DNA from: Bacteroidota bacterium
Lineage (GTDB): Bacteria > Bacteroidota > Bacteroidia > B-17B0 > Aurantibacillaceae
DNA: 64,000 nt
Direction of reading: 5' to 3'
NCBI GenBank assembly: GCA_019638705.1
Contig: JAHBTI010000004.1
Coordinates: 1-64,000, forward strand
Shown: positions 34,497 through 43,021 of the stretch, one piece after another
How the letters are laid out: each line of letters opens with the position of its first letter
Numbering within the stretch: the first letter of the stretch is position 1
Notes under the pieces: model-generated
Database searches by the model: none
What the model saw: the letters and a program-made list of their open reading frames with translations, nothing else
What the model was told of the DNA's origin: nothing
Made by a program: the position numbers and the translations under genes

Positions 34497-37268
34497 ATGA
34501 AAACTCTTTTTTATTCATTATCATTTGTATTGTTGTTACACAACCACACAAATGCGCAAAACCCCGGCTGCCCCAGCCCAAACACACCGGGTTGGTTTGA
34601 TACGGATTGGGATTGGACAATTTCTACCAACACGCAAGATGCCCCTTACCGTTGGAAAGCCTATGTAAACAGCGGCTCTCCCACTCCGACTTTAGATGTA
34701 CTTTCTCCTTTTACTAACGGTGGAACAAATGAAGTTGACGATTTGACTTATACACAAGATTATAAACCAAAGCAAGGTTGGGTTCTTTTGTATAAACATT
34801 TTGGCTATATAGACCCTTTTGGACTAAACAACATACCTGCTCAAAATGATGTGCCTACATTTATTTTGTATAATAAATACCGTAGCTTGGTGCGTGTGTT
34901 TATGTACGCAAATACGGGAAACATTAATTACGCCTACATGAATGCTCAATGGCAAAGCCCGACAGTAAGTCAATACAACAACAGTATGCTTACTATGGGA
35001 CGAACCAATTTATTGCCAAGCAGCACATATTCCACAATCGGCACTAATAGCGATAAAATTTCGGTACACATTAACGACTATACAAATCATGAATGGATGG
35101 TGGCAGAATTCCCCATGCACTTTGACCCTACTACCAATCCGCAAACTTTTGGGCAAAGGTTATTGTTTTATTTAAGAAATGGAACGACTTCAAATATTGA
35201 TATGGACGGAAATTACAGTTTTAGCACTCAATCTGCGGCAGCAAAAGACCCGCCAAATGCTGCCAACAATACTTCCAATGGAAATCCTGTGTATGATTAT
35301 GTAAATCAAGCCAAAGAATTTATAGGGAAAGTGCCTACGCGAAGTGAATTGTCGGCTAATTTTACTAAAATGGCAAATGCTTCGGCAAGTTTAAGCGCAA
35401 ACCCTAAGTTTAAAGGCAAGTTTACAGACGGCATTGCAACAATTAATACTGCTTTACAAGGAGATTTTAAAGACTATTTGTTGGGAATTGCCGATGTGGC
35501 TGAATTTGCAGGTGGAGCGGTGGGGTTGGCGGGCACTTTGCTGAAAACCTTTATTGGCAAGGCAGACCCTGATAAAGCGAACGATAGCGAAAAGTATATT
35601 GAGCCAACAATATCTTCAGGTTTTTTAACTCTGAGCGGAACTATACAGACAGAAACCAATGCACGCATTCTTGATTTTCAAGTGCCGGGTACTAAGCACA
35701 AGGACGGTGCAGGCTGCGATAATTATTTTGGAATGCCTTATTACGACTGCCCTTTAGGTGTATTAGCAATAGAAGAAACGCCAATGTTGAACAAAAAAAC
35801 GTGTTTTGTGCCCAAGCAAGAAAGCTATGTGAACGTTTGGGCAGAATTTTTTGTGCCTGCTGTGGTTTTAGGAACAAGTTGCGACCCCGCTAATATAACA
35901 TTACCACCAAACCAAACTCTGACACCGCTACAAGATGTTTATCATCCGAATACAAATATTTTTACAGGCAGAATAATGAGAAGAACAGGCAATTATGGCT
36001 TGTCTCACGATAGTATGCGCATTAACAGCTTTCAACTTGACGGAAAAGTAAAGTTGGCTTTAAATGAAGCAGCAGGCTTGGAATTGGTATCTGCCAAAGC
36101 AGCCCTGTATTTTGAAATTGATAAAAGAGCAAATAATCAACCTGCTGTTGCCTTACAATCTTATTCTTATGCGCCATACATTGATACCACTTTTTTTCCT
36201 AACGGAAGCTATGCTGTTACATATATAGGAACACCCGCAGATTTAACAAATAATTGGGGCAGCCCCACTTGCGATTTTATTGCTATTAACAGTTTCCAAC
36301 ATCAGGGAGGCGGCATACAAGAAATAATTTTACGCCCTTACAGAAATTTGGCTGTGGATTTATTAGACAGAGAAGTGTTGGATTTGGCAACGGCAAATGA
36401 CAACGGCAGACATAGTTTTCAAACGCCTTTTATTGATTTGGATAAATTTGACGGAACGGCTATTACCATACAAGACAGCATAACACCATACATAAAAATA
36501 TTGGCAACGCTAAAACCTACTGACCCCAATGCCGACCAAACGCCTGTGGTGTATGTATTAACGTATGAAATACCTGCGGCAAAAATTAATACTATTGACA
36601 ATGGTACAACTTTATTAACGGAATATCCTATGACCTGTGAGCAACGCATGAATGATACGCTTGGTATTACAAAAATTCCGGGCGTGGCTTCCGTAAATAC
36701 AGGCACTACCCAAAACTTGGCAATAATTTTGGGCGATAATTCCAATAATGCCGTTACTCTGAATGCCGCCAATGGCGTTAATTTGGTGCAGGCAGATAAT
36801 TATATTAAAGTAAAAAGCACAATTACTACCGCGCTTTCGGCGGGTGGCTCTGTACAGCTTAAAATTTCGTCAACAGGTGCTTGTGTGGCAGGTGGCGATG
36901 CCAAAGAGATTACGGGTTATTTTGGTAATTGCAACGTTAATCCTTTGGCAAGGCTTATCAGATACGATGAAGACGAAACCGCAGCAACTGAATTAAATAA
37001 TGAAATAGAAACACAATTGAAATTATTTGATAACGTGGCGTATTTGTATCCTAATCCCAATAACGGTAATTTTACTTTAGCTTTTAATAAAACCATTGTT
37101 TCGGCAAAACTGCTTGTAACAAACGCCATAGGAATGATTGTGTATGAAACAACGATTGAAAACTCTGATAAATTTGATTTATCTTTAGCAGGTATTTCAA
37201 AAGGGATTTATTTTTTAGCGATACTATCCAATGAAAAAATTAAACCGATTAAATTTATTGTACAGTAA
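34497..37268 (+). CDS. Large T9SS cargo protein
   Basis: 923 residues. Signal peptide ends at NAQ (about 21). A long ectodomain with no recognised fold includes WFDTDWDWTISTN, a region of about 250-360 with helix-like KAKEFIGKV and Gly-rich FAGGAVGLAGTLLKTF, and multiple beta segments. The C-terminus is a type A sorting domain (LYPNPNNGNFTLAFN to IKFIVQ). Exported and probably attached to the cell surface. Its last 38 bases overlap the next gene in another frame. Similar 'hypothetical, YPNP-tailed' proteins are numerous in Bacteroidota; function unknown. Confidence 0.85.
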   Translation: MKTLFYSLSFVLLLHNHTNAQNPGCPSPNTPGWFDTDWDWTISTNTQDAPYRWKAYVNSGSPTPTLDVLSPFTNGGTNEVDDLTYTQDYKPKQGWVLLYKHFGYIDPFGLNNIPAQNDVPTFILYNKYRSLVRVFMYANTGNINYAYMNAQWQSPTVSQYNNSMLTMGRTNLLPSSTYSTIGTNSDKISVHINDYTNHEWMVAEFPMHFDPTTNPQTFGQRLLFYLRNGTTSNIDMDGNYSFSTQSAAAKDPPNAANNTSNGNPVYDYVNQAKEFIGKVPTRSELSANFTKMANASASLSANPKFKGKFTDGIATINTALQGDFKDYLLGIADVAEFAGGAVGLAGTLLKTFIGKADPDKANDSEKYIEPTISSGFLTLSGTIQTETNARILDFQVPGTKHKDGAGCDNYFGMPYYDCPLGVLAIEETPMLNKKTCFVPKQESYVNVWAEFFVPAVVLGTSCDPANITLPPNQTLTPLQDVYHPNTNIFTGRIMRRTGNYGLSHDSMRINSFQLDGKVKLALNEAAGLELVSAKAALYFEIDKRANNQPAVALQSYSYAPYIDTTFFPNGSYAVTYIGTPADLTNNWGSPTCDFIAINSFQHQGGGIQEIILRPYRNLAVDLLDREVLDLATANDNGRHSFQTPFIDLDKFDGTAITIQDSITPYIKILATLKPTDPNADQTPVVYVLTYEIPAAKINTIDNGTTLLTEYPMTCEQRMNDTLGITKIPGVASVNTGTTQNLAIILGDNSNNAVTLNAANGVNLVQADNYIKVKSTITTALSAGGSVQLKISSTGACVAGGDAKEITGYFGNCNVNPLARLIRYDEDETAATELNNEIETQLKLFDNVAYLYPNPNNGNFTLAFNKTIVSAKLLVTNAIGMIVYETTIENSDKFDLSLAGISKGIYFLAILSNEKIKPIKFIVQ
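37230..37261 (+). repeat. 32-bp direct repeat, copy 1
   Basis: Shares 31 of 32 bases with 37796-37827. Here it codes for the end of the T9SS tail in one frame and the start of the lipoprotein in another. Confidence 0.85.
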
Positions 37269-37794
37269 TATTGGGTATTGTGTGTTGGGCGTTTTTATTT
37301 TGTTTCTGTTATCTTGCAAAAAACCGAAACCCGATATACCACAGCCTACACCCATAAATACCGACACAATAAAGCCAAAAATAAGTTTTGTGTTTGTAAA
37401 CCGCTTGGGTTGGAAACAGGATAGTAATAGTGTGAGATGGTTTTCAGGAGTTAATTTTCGTGGTAAATTTTATAATCCTGAAACAAATAAAAGTAATCTT
37501 AGGTCGGCGGTATATATCCGAAATTATTTAACGGAAGAAAATAGACTAAAGGATAGCATTTTATTAAGTCAATATATTAGTACAAAAAATGCACATTATA
37601 CACTTCAAGTCGGCTTGTATTGGGATTATCAATACGGCACAAGTAATTTTGCGTTTAAAGAAATGATGTGTGAACTTCCGAATTATCCCAATGCCTCTGA
37701 TACAATTAAAGTTGTAAGAGACACGATAATTAAGTTTGTATATCCCGATGATACATGTAGCGGTAGGTTTAATGTGAGAGTGGATTTTAGATGA
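37231..37794 (+). CDS. Lipoprotein overprinted on the T9SS tail
   Basis: 187 residues from ATG 37231. N-terminus MKKLNRLNLLYSN then lipobox FLLSC (Cys29) and a Pro-rich linker. The mature domain contains WFSGVNFRGKFYNPETN and TLQVGLYWDYQYG; no family recognised. The first 38 bases are also the last 38 of the upstream T9SS gene in a different frame. Its stop overlaps the next start (ATGA), so three genes are tightly coupled. AT-rich compared with most of the window. Confidence 0.7.
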   Translation: MKKLNRLNLLYSNIGYCVLGVFILFLLSCKKPKPDIPQPTPINTDTIKPKISFVFVNRLGWKQDSNSVRWFSGVNFRGKFYNPETNKSNLRSAVYIRNYLTEENRLKDSILLSQYISTKNAHYTLQVGLYWDYQYGTSNFAFKEMMCELPNYPNASDTIKVVRDTIIKFVYPDDTCSGRFNVRVDFR

Positions 37795-38945
37795 GAATGA
37801 AAAAATTAAACCGATTAAATTCATTGTGGATTAAGAGTAGTGTTTATTGTTCATTGCTTCTTCTTTTGACTAATATTTACGCTTGCAGAAAGAAAGAAAA
37901 AATTGTTGAGATAGAAAAAATCGTTTATCAAGAAACTGTACATAAGTGGAAAAGGGTTGATTATTTTACCCAACTTAGCGATGAATTTATTAAGAGCGTG
38001 AAGTATGTGGGTAAAGGTTTTATTTTTTTCTCAGCAACTTATACCGATGTGATTTATGATTCAACAACTAACCAATTTACTGCGTTAGTCGGTTTTATGC
38101 GAGACCAACAAATCCAGCCTCTTATTACAGAAAAATACAAATTAGAACTTTATACGCATGGCTTCAATCTTGTTCCTCATAATAATTTACCGAGCTTTCC
38201 GATAGATTACACGGAAAAACAGGTATATATAGAAAAATATGATAGTACCTTTTTAGGGTTTGTTTTATTTAATTATCCCGAAATAATGGGAACTGGGAAT
38301 AACGTGTTGTCAGTATATCAAACAAAATCAGGTGGTGTTTATAATTATATGGGTTTTAAATTATCTTATAATGATTTTTACTTATATGCAGCAAATGGTA
38401 AGTATATACAAGTTGATAGTGTCAAAGTTTTTCAAGCACCTCTATCTTATGCAAGTAATAGATTTCTTGGTACAGTAGGGACAAATATTTTATTTGTAAT
38501 GGGAAATGAAAGAAACTATGCTCTTACAGAGAATTTAGATACTGTATTTATAAACAATACATATTCTTTCAAGGATATATTTCAATATAAAAACACTTAC
38601 TATGCCATAGCTCGCACAACTTTAGCTTCTGGTAATGCAGGCGAAAATTGCTTAATACAAAGCAGCGATAATGGATTAAGTTGGCAAGAAATCGCTAAAG
38701 GGCTTAATTATGATTATACTTATTTGAATTTTGAGCAAATAGGCGATAAATTAATTGCGTACTTCAACAACCAGATATGGGAAATGGCTATAACAAGTGA
38801 TAATATTTCAACTAAAGAACTTGATAATGACGGTTTGAAAAATAAACGCATAAAAGGAATTACAATGTCAAACAATCGTGTTTTTATAAGCACAGAAAGT
38901 GGCGTTTTTGAAAGACCATATCAAGAGTTTATTGAGTATAAATAA
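37791..38945 (+). CDS. Lipoprotein, second member of pair
   Basis: 384 residues from ATG 37791 (ATG 37797 is the position matching the previous gene's start). Signal MKKLNRLN, lipobox IYAC (Cys32). The mature chain has several beta repeats with (FIFFSATYTDV, NGLSWQEIAKG, RVFISTESGVFER), a pattern reminiscent of BNR/sialidase-type propellers (SDNGLSW resembles an Asp-box). Enzyme activity is not indicated. Its first 30 bases are a near copy of the previous lipoprotein's start. Confidence 0.7.
   Translation: MRMKKLNRLNSLWIKSSVYCSLLLLLTNIYACRKKEKIVEIEKIVYQETVHKWKRVDYFTQLSDEFIKSVKYVGKGFIFFSATYTDVIYDSTTNQFTALVGFMRDQQIQPLITEKYKLELYTHGFNLVPHNNLPSFPIDYTEKQVYIEKYDSTFLGFVLFNYPEIMGTGNNVLSVYQTKSGGVYNYMGFKLSYNDFYLYAANGKYIQVDSVKVFQAPLSYASNRFLGTVGTNILFVMGNERNYALTENLDTVFINNTYSFKDIFQYKNTYYAIARTTLASGNAGENCLIQSSDNGLSWQEIAKGLNYDYTYLNFEQIGDKLIAYFNNQIWEMAITSDNISTKELDNDGLKNKRIKGITMSNNRVFISTESGVFERPYQEFIEYK
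37796..37827 (+). repeat. 32-bp direct repeat, copy 2
   Basis: Near-identical to 37230-37261. In the third frame it still spells NEKIKPIKFIV then a stop, the relic of a T9SS tail. Confidence 0.8.
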
Positions 38946-39138
38946 AGGGTCTGCTTATATGATTACCCCCCTCGCCCTTGTTTGAGGCGGTAGCGGAAAC
39001 GAGGGTGGTTGAACAGCTCATTATTTGTAATGCGCATCAAAGATTGTTTAAAGGCGTTACAAACGCCGTTTTCAAACGCACTTGTTACGCTGCGTTAAAC
39101 GAGTTACGAGGGTGGGGATTTTGACAAGAATATTACTC
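38946..39138. repeat. Intergenic palindrome-rich stretch
   Basis: No gene. Contains the hairpin GGCGTTACAAACGCC (39053-39067), another AACGCA/TGCGTT hairpin (39075-39096), and direct repeats of CGAGGGTGG. Looks like a dispersed palindromic repeat. Confidence 0.5.
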
Positions 39139-39702
39139 TTATGCGCGATTAGAAAGTGCGATTAAAGTCAAAACAAACACGATAAATGAACCGCCAAAGC
39201 ATATCAACACTATGACTGATACAGAAAGTAGAGGAAGCAAAAGTCCTAAAGACATGATTAATATAGTACCTGTCAGCAAAGTTAAGAATAAGGCAGCCGT
39301 GAACAGACAAAATCCTACCAATATATTTCCCAAAATGCCTCTGTCTTTACTTTTCTGCTCAACAAATTGTTCATGTTTAGTTTCTGTTTTTGCCGTTAAT
39401 GTTTTACTTTCAATTAAGCGAATTTCTTTTTTTGATTGGTTTAATAACGTAATGGAATTTTTCGCGGCAGCAATAAGTTTTGGTTCTTCTGTTTCATTGT
39501 GAATTTTCTTTTTAATGGTATCAGCAAAATAAACTTGCTTAGTGTTTTCTGCAACAGAATTTTTGTTGTTTGTTTCCTTATGTTTTTTAGCGGAGGAAAT
39601 AAAATAACCTTTGGTGTATCTTCTCTTTAATATGCTGTGTGTGGCACACGAAGAAAACAAAACCGAAAGCAGTAAAAAATATTTTATTGTTTTATACAAC
39701 AT
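39139..39702 (-). CDS. Lipoprotein with two C-terminal membrane segments
   Basis: 187 residues from ATG 39702; the frame upstream to 39891 overlaps the divergent gene and lacks a signal. Lipobox LFSSC (Cys19). A charged Lys/Glu-rich middle (25-115) is followed by two hydrophobic segments near the C-terminus (about 127-180), ending SNRA. An acylated N-terminus with tail membrane helices is unusual. No family recognised. AT-rich. Confidence 0.62.
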   Translation of the reverse strand: MLYKTIKYFLLLSVLFSSCATHSILKRRYTKGYFISSAKKHKETNNKNSVAENTKQVYFADTIKKKIHNETEEPKLIAAAKNSITLLNQSKKEIRLIESKTLTAKTETKHEQFVEQKSKDRGILGNILVGFCLFTAALFLTLLTGTILIMSLGLLLPLLSVSVIVLICFGGSFIVFVLTLIALSNRA

Positions 39703-39832
39703 AAAAAAGTTACAACCAAATGTAGGCAATTTTAAGTTCTTCTTTGTAAAACAAATTACGAGGATTATATACTTGCTGTACAGGATAGAAAAAATAAGAA
39801 TACTTTTGTAAGCAAAGTAATTTTTTAATGAG

Positions 39833-40501
39833 ATGTGTAAAATCAAACATATTGAAAGCAAAATAAAAAAGCTGTCTGTATTTTTTTTCATTTTGTTTTT
39901 GTGTATTTCTTCTTACGCTCAGGATTATGTTAAAGAGAAGAAAAATGATATTTTCTTTAATGGATTTTATGCTTCGTTAAACAGAACAACTTATTTTGAT
40001 ACAAACACAAAAAACAGATTTGGTTTTAATATTGCTGTAACCCGTGTTGGTCGTTGGAAAGAAGATATGAGTGGGGTTTTATCGTTAGAGTACAGTATGC
40101 TGCGTTTTTTTGAAAAGTCTGTTTATATATACGACAAGTTTGGCAGCACCTTTACTAATGTGGAATATAATATGCAAAGCATGACAATTCCTTTGGGTAT
40201 TCGTTTCAGCATAGATAAAAAGAACAGTTTTTTTATAGAAGGAGGAACTATTATAGGTGTGATTGTGAACGGCAGAGCAAGGGGTACATTCCGAGGCGGT
40301 TATCCTCCTAATATGATAAAAGAAACCGATATAACTCAAAAATTTAGCGGAGGGTTTGTCGGGCTTTATTCAGCAGTAGGTACAAATATTCCTGTAAAGA
40401 AAAATAATTTGTTTATAAAAGCAGAATGCAGAGCAAGCCTAAACAGGTATCAACGGAGGTTGAATAAATACGCAACAATAGTTGTTGGGTTAAAAGTATA
40501 A
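39833..40501 (+). CDS. Outer-membrane beta-barrel protein
   Basis: 222 residues. Signal segment about 14-29 (ending SYAQ). Then alternating polar/hydrophobic strands typical of a PorT/OmpA-like eight-stranded barrel: FGFNIAVTRVGRW, TIPLGIRFSIDKKNSFFIEGG, GLYSAVGTNIPVKKNNLFIKAECRA and terminal TIVVGLKV. Role unknown. Divergent from the lipoprotein at 39702 with about 130 bases between. Confidence 0.75.
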   Translation: MCKIKHIESKIKKLSVFFFILFLCISSYAQDYVKEKKNDIFFNGFYASLNRTTYFDTNTKNRFGFNIAVTRVGRWKEDMSGVLSLEYSMLRFFEKSVYIYDKFGSTFTNVEYNMQSMTIPLGIRFSIDKKNSFFIEGGTIIGVIVNGRARGTFRGGYPPNMIKETDITQKFSGGFVGLYSAVGTNIPVKKNNLFIKAECRASLNRYQRRLNKYATIVVGLKV

Positions 40502-40558
40502 ATATTGTAACAGGCTGTACGGTTTATGTGAAGCTGCATTTTTTTTTCACCTCGTAAA

Positions 40559-41032
40559 TCAACTTTCTAACTTTTCCCAAACCAAATCCCTTTCAAATCC
40601 CTTTGAAATGGCGTAATTCACAACGGCATACATATTTTTTTGTGTATCATTTCCTTTCAGCAGTTTTAATTTTTTATCCATCACTTTTTGTAAAACAGCG
40701 TTGTATTCGTTCTCATCAATGCTTTGCAAGGCTTCATTTATTAAGCGTTCAGAAATGCGGTGTTTTTTTAATTCTATTTTAATTTTGGTTTTTCCCCAAT
40801 GTTTTATTCTGAATTTTCCGCTTGTAAGCGCATTGGCAAAACGCGCTTCATTCAAAAAATTTTCTGAAATCAAGGTGGCAATTATGTTTTCCAAATCATC
40901 GGCTTGCAAGCCGTATTCGTGTAATTTTTGTCGCGTTTCGTGCTGCGAACGTTCCTGATAGGCGCACCAATGCTTGATTTTGTGTAAAGCCAATTCGGGC
41001 GTGAGTTTTATTTTATCTTTGCGTTCCACCAT
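40559..41032 (-). CDS. recX: Regulatory protein RecX
   Basis: 157 residues; three-helix repeats. ALHKIKHWCAYQERSQHETRQK (first repeat, about 15-36), VIATLISENFLNEARFANALTSGKF and KIELKKHRISERLINEALQSI are RecX features. RecX inhibits RecA filament extension. Its start is 17 bases from the divergent rsmF-like gene, whose -7 box (41014-41021) lies inside the recX coding start. Confidence 0.88.
   Translation of the reverse strand: MVERKDKIKLTPELALHKIKHWCAYQERSQHETRQKLHEYGLQADDLENIIATLISENFLNEARFANALTSGKFRIKHWGKTKIKIELKKHRISERLINEALQSIDENEYNAVLQKVMDKKLKLLKGNDTQKNMYAVVNYAISKGFERDLVWEKLES
41014..41021 (+). promoter_or_regulatory. -7 box for 41050
   Basis: TATCTTTG, exact TAnnTTTG match, 28 bases before ATG 41050 and inside the 5' end of recX. 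Confidence 0.45.
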
Positions 41033-41049
41033 TCACGCGAAGATAAACA

Positions 41050-42390
41050 ATGCCGCAAATACCACAGCAACTTTTAACCAGTTTATCGGCATTGCCCCAA
41101 TTTGACGAAAAAAAATTTGTAGCGGCGCATGCCGAAGAACATAAAATTACCTCCGTTCGTTTAAACCCGTTTAAAAAAACGGATTTGGATTTTGAACTTA
41201 ACGCGCCTGTGCTGTGGCATTCGCAGGGTTTTTATGTGAATGAAAGACCATTTTTTACGCACGACCTTTTGTTTCACGCGGGTTGCTATTATGTACAGGA
41301 AGCGGGCAGTATGTTTATTGAACAAGCATTAAAACAAACATTGGATTTTTCGCAAACGCTTAAAGTGCTTGATTTGTGCGCCGCACCGGGCGGAAAAAGT
41401 ACGCTCATCAATTCTTTGCTCAACGAAAAAAGTTTATTGGTGGCAAACGAATTTGTAAAATCACGCGCCGATGTGTTGGCTCAAAACCTTTCCAAATGGG
41501 GAACTCGCAATACTGTTGTTACAAACAATGCACCCGAACGGTTTTCAACTCTCAACTCTTTTTTTGATGCCATTGTGGTTGATGCGCCTTGCAGCGGAAG
41601 CGGTTTATTTCGCAAACAGCCCGAAGCTTTTGAGGAGTGGAGTGAGGGCAATGTAAAAACGTGTGCGTTGCGCCAGCATAACATTTTGCGCGACATCATT
41701 CCCGCGCTGAAAGAAAACGGAATTTTGGTTTACAGCACTTGTTCTTATTCGGTTGAAGAAAACGAAAACATGGTGAATTGGTTAATTGCCGAACATCAGT
41801 TGGAATATGTTCCTTTAAAAATTGGCGCAAATTGGGGCATAGTAGAAAGTGAGCGCGGTTATCGTTTTTATCCGCATTTAACGCAGAGTGAGGGATTTTT
41901 TTGTGCAGTGTTACGAAAAAAATCTTTTGAAGAAAACATTTCTCTGAAAAGGAAAAATAATTTAGAAAATGCTTCCAAAGCTGAAATGGCAATGCTTTCG
42001 GAATTTATTCAAACCACACACGAAGAATTTGTTATCAAAAAAAACAATCAGTTTCATTGGCTGAATACTTTGGCAGCAGAATTTTTAAATGTGTTTGAAA
42101 AACAATTTTACTTTAAAAAAGCAGGCGTAACTGTTGGCGAAATCAAAGGCAAAGATTTAGTTCCCAATCAAGAATTGGCTTGGGCTTTGAACCTGAACGA
42201 AAAAATAAATTCCCTTAATTTGGACAAAGAAACCGCTTTGAAATTTTTGAAAAAAGAAAATTTTTCAGCACCTGAAAACGCAAAAGGATTAGCTTTAATT
42301 CGCTATAAAAATTATGGTTTGGGTTGGGTTAAAATTTTGCCTAATCGCATAAATAATTATTTGCCACCGGAATTGAGGGTGTTGAAATAA
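41050..42390 (+). CDS. 16S rRNA (cytosine-C5) methyltransferase, RsmF/NOP2 type
   Basis: 446 residues. N-terminal domain about 1-95; Rossmann methyltransferase with LDLCAAPGGKST (107-118), VDAPCSGSGLFRK (177-189, Cys181) and STCSYSVEENE (229-239, Cys231), the two cysteines of the RNA m5C mechanism. The C-terminal about 290-446 matches the extra domains of YebU/RsmF. Target is presumably a 16S cytosine (C1407 in E. coli). Confidence 0.9.
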   Translation: MPQIPQQLLTSLSALPQFDEKKFVAAHAEEHKITSVRLNPFKKTDLDFELNAPVLWHSQGFYVNERPFFTHDLLFHAGCYYVQEAGSMFIEQALKQTLDFSQTLKVLDLCAAPGGKSTLINSLLNEKSLLVANEFVKSRADVLAQNLSKWGTRNTVVTNNAPERFSTLNSFFDAIVVDAPCSGSGLFRKQPEAFEEWSEGNVKTCALRQHNILRDIIPALKENGILVYSTCSYSVEENENMVNWLIAEHQLEYVPLKIGANWGIVESERGYRFYPHLTQSEGFFCAVLRKKSFEENISLKRKNNLENASKAEMAMLSEFIQTTHEEFVIKKNNQFHWLNTLAAEFLNVFEKQFYFKKAGVTVGEIKGKDLVPNQELAWALNLNEKINSLNLDKETALKFLKKENFSAPENAKGLALIRYKNYGLGWVKILPNRINNYLPPELRVLK

Positions 42391-42433
42391 AAAGACAACC
42401 GGTAGAGATAGTTTTTTTGAGTGCGGTAGTATT

Positions 42434-42727
42434 TTATGAAATTAATAAAATAGGTTCAAGATGTGTTTCTAAAATTTTAACAATATCATCCTTACATTCT
42501 GTCTTAAAGCTCTTAACCAATAACGGAAAGATATTTACCTTATCGTGTATATCTATATGCAAATAACCGTTTTCATATAAAATTATACTGCCTAATACTA
42601 ATTTATTTTCAATATCTATCCTATGAAAAATATCATTTTCTGTTTTTTCAGAAATATGCTGAATTACTTTTAATTCTAATGTTTTTACAAGAGCATTTTT
42701 TTTCTCTATCCAATCTATAATTATCAT
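42434..42727 (-). CDS. Small hypothetical protein
   Basis: 97 residues, no signal peptide, acidic. Mixed alpha/beta pattern (IIIDWIEKKNALVKTLELKVI, YENGYLHIDIHDKVNIFPLL). No family recognised. AT-rich with its own spacing between rsmF-like and tRNA genes. May be real given codon-like composition, but there is no homology clue. Confidence 0.5.
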   Translation of the reverse strand: MIIIDWIEKKNALVKTLELKVIQHISEKTENDIFHRIDIENKLVLGSIILYENGYLHIDIHDKVNIFPLLVKSFKTECKDDIVKILETHLEPILLIS

Positions 42728-42814
42728 TTTTCTATTATTTTAATATTACTAATTGATGGCTGAGAAACATATAGTCCTCTGCTCAATATAATTTATATTG
42801 AGGTGTGACAGCAC

Positions 42815-42850
42815 AAAAAAGCCCATAAATACTACAATTTACAGGCTTTT
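42815..42850 (-). terminator. Terminator of tRNA-Ser
   Basis: AAAAGCC/GGCTTTT arms (42817-42823, 42844-42850) extended by TAAAT/ATTTA; on the minus strand followed by six or more T. Confidence 0.75.
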
Positions 42851-42868
42851 GATTTGTTCTGTTGAGAG

Positions 42869-42953
42869 CGGAAAGTGAGGGATTCGAACCCCCGGACCTG
42901 TTACAGTCAACAGTTTTCAAGACTGCCGCATTAGACCACTCTGCCAACTTTCC
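42869..42953 (-). tRNA. tRNA-Ser (UGA anticodon)
   Basis: 85-nt class II tRNA. Acceptor GGAAAGT pairs with ACTTTCC, discriminator G; D arm GGCAGAGTGGTCTAATGC, anticodon loop CTTGAAAAC (TGA; plus-strand TCA at 42917-42919), long variable arm, and T arm GGGGTTCGAATCCC. No CCA is encoded. Reads UCA (and with wobble other UCN) codons. Confidence 0.97.
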
Positions 42954-42957
42954 GGCG

Positions 42958-42986
42958 CAAAAGTAATGTTTTTTTCATTTGTCAAA
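42958..42986 (-). promoter_or_regulatory. tRNA-Ser promoter
   Basis: On the minus strand TTTG (42983-42986), 17 bases, TACTTTTG (42958-42965), ending 4 bases before the tRNA 5' end. A textbook Bacteroidota -33/-7 pair; it fixes the start site within about 4 bases of the -7 G, which calibrates other promoters in the window. Confidence 0.75.
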
Positions 42987-43021
42987 CATTTCTTAGAGAA
43001 AAAAAAACTAATTTTATCAAA

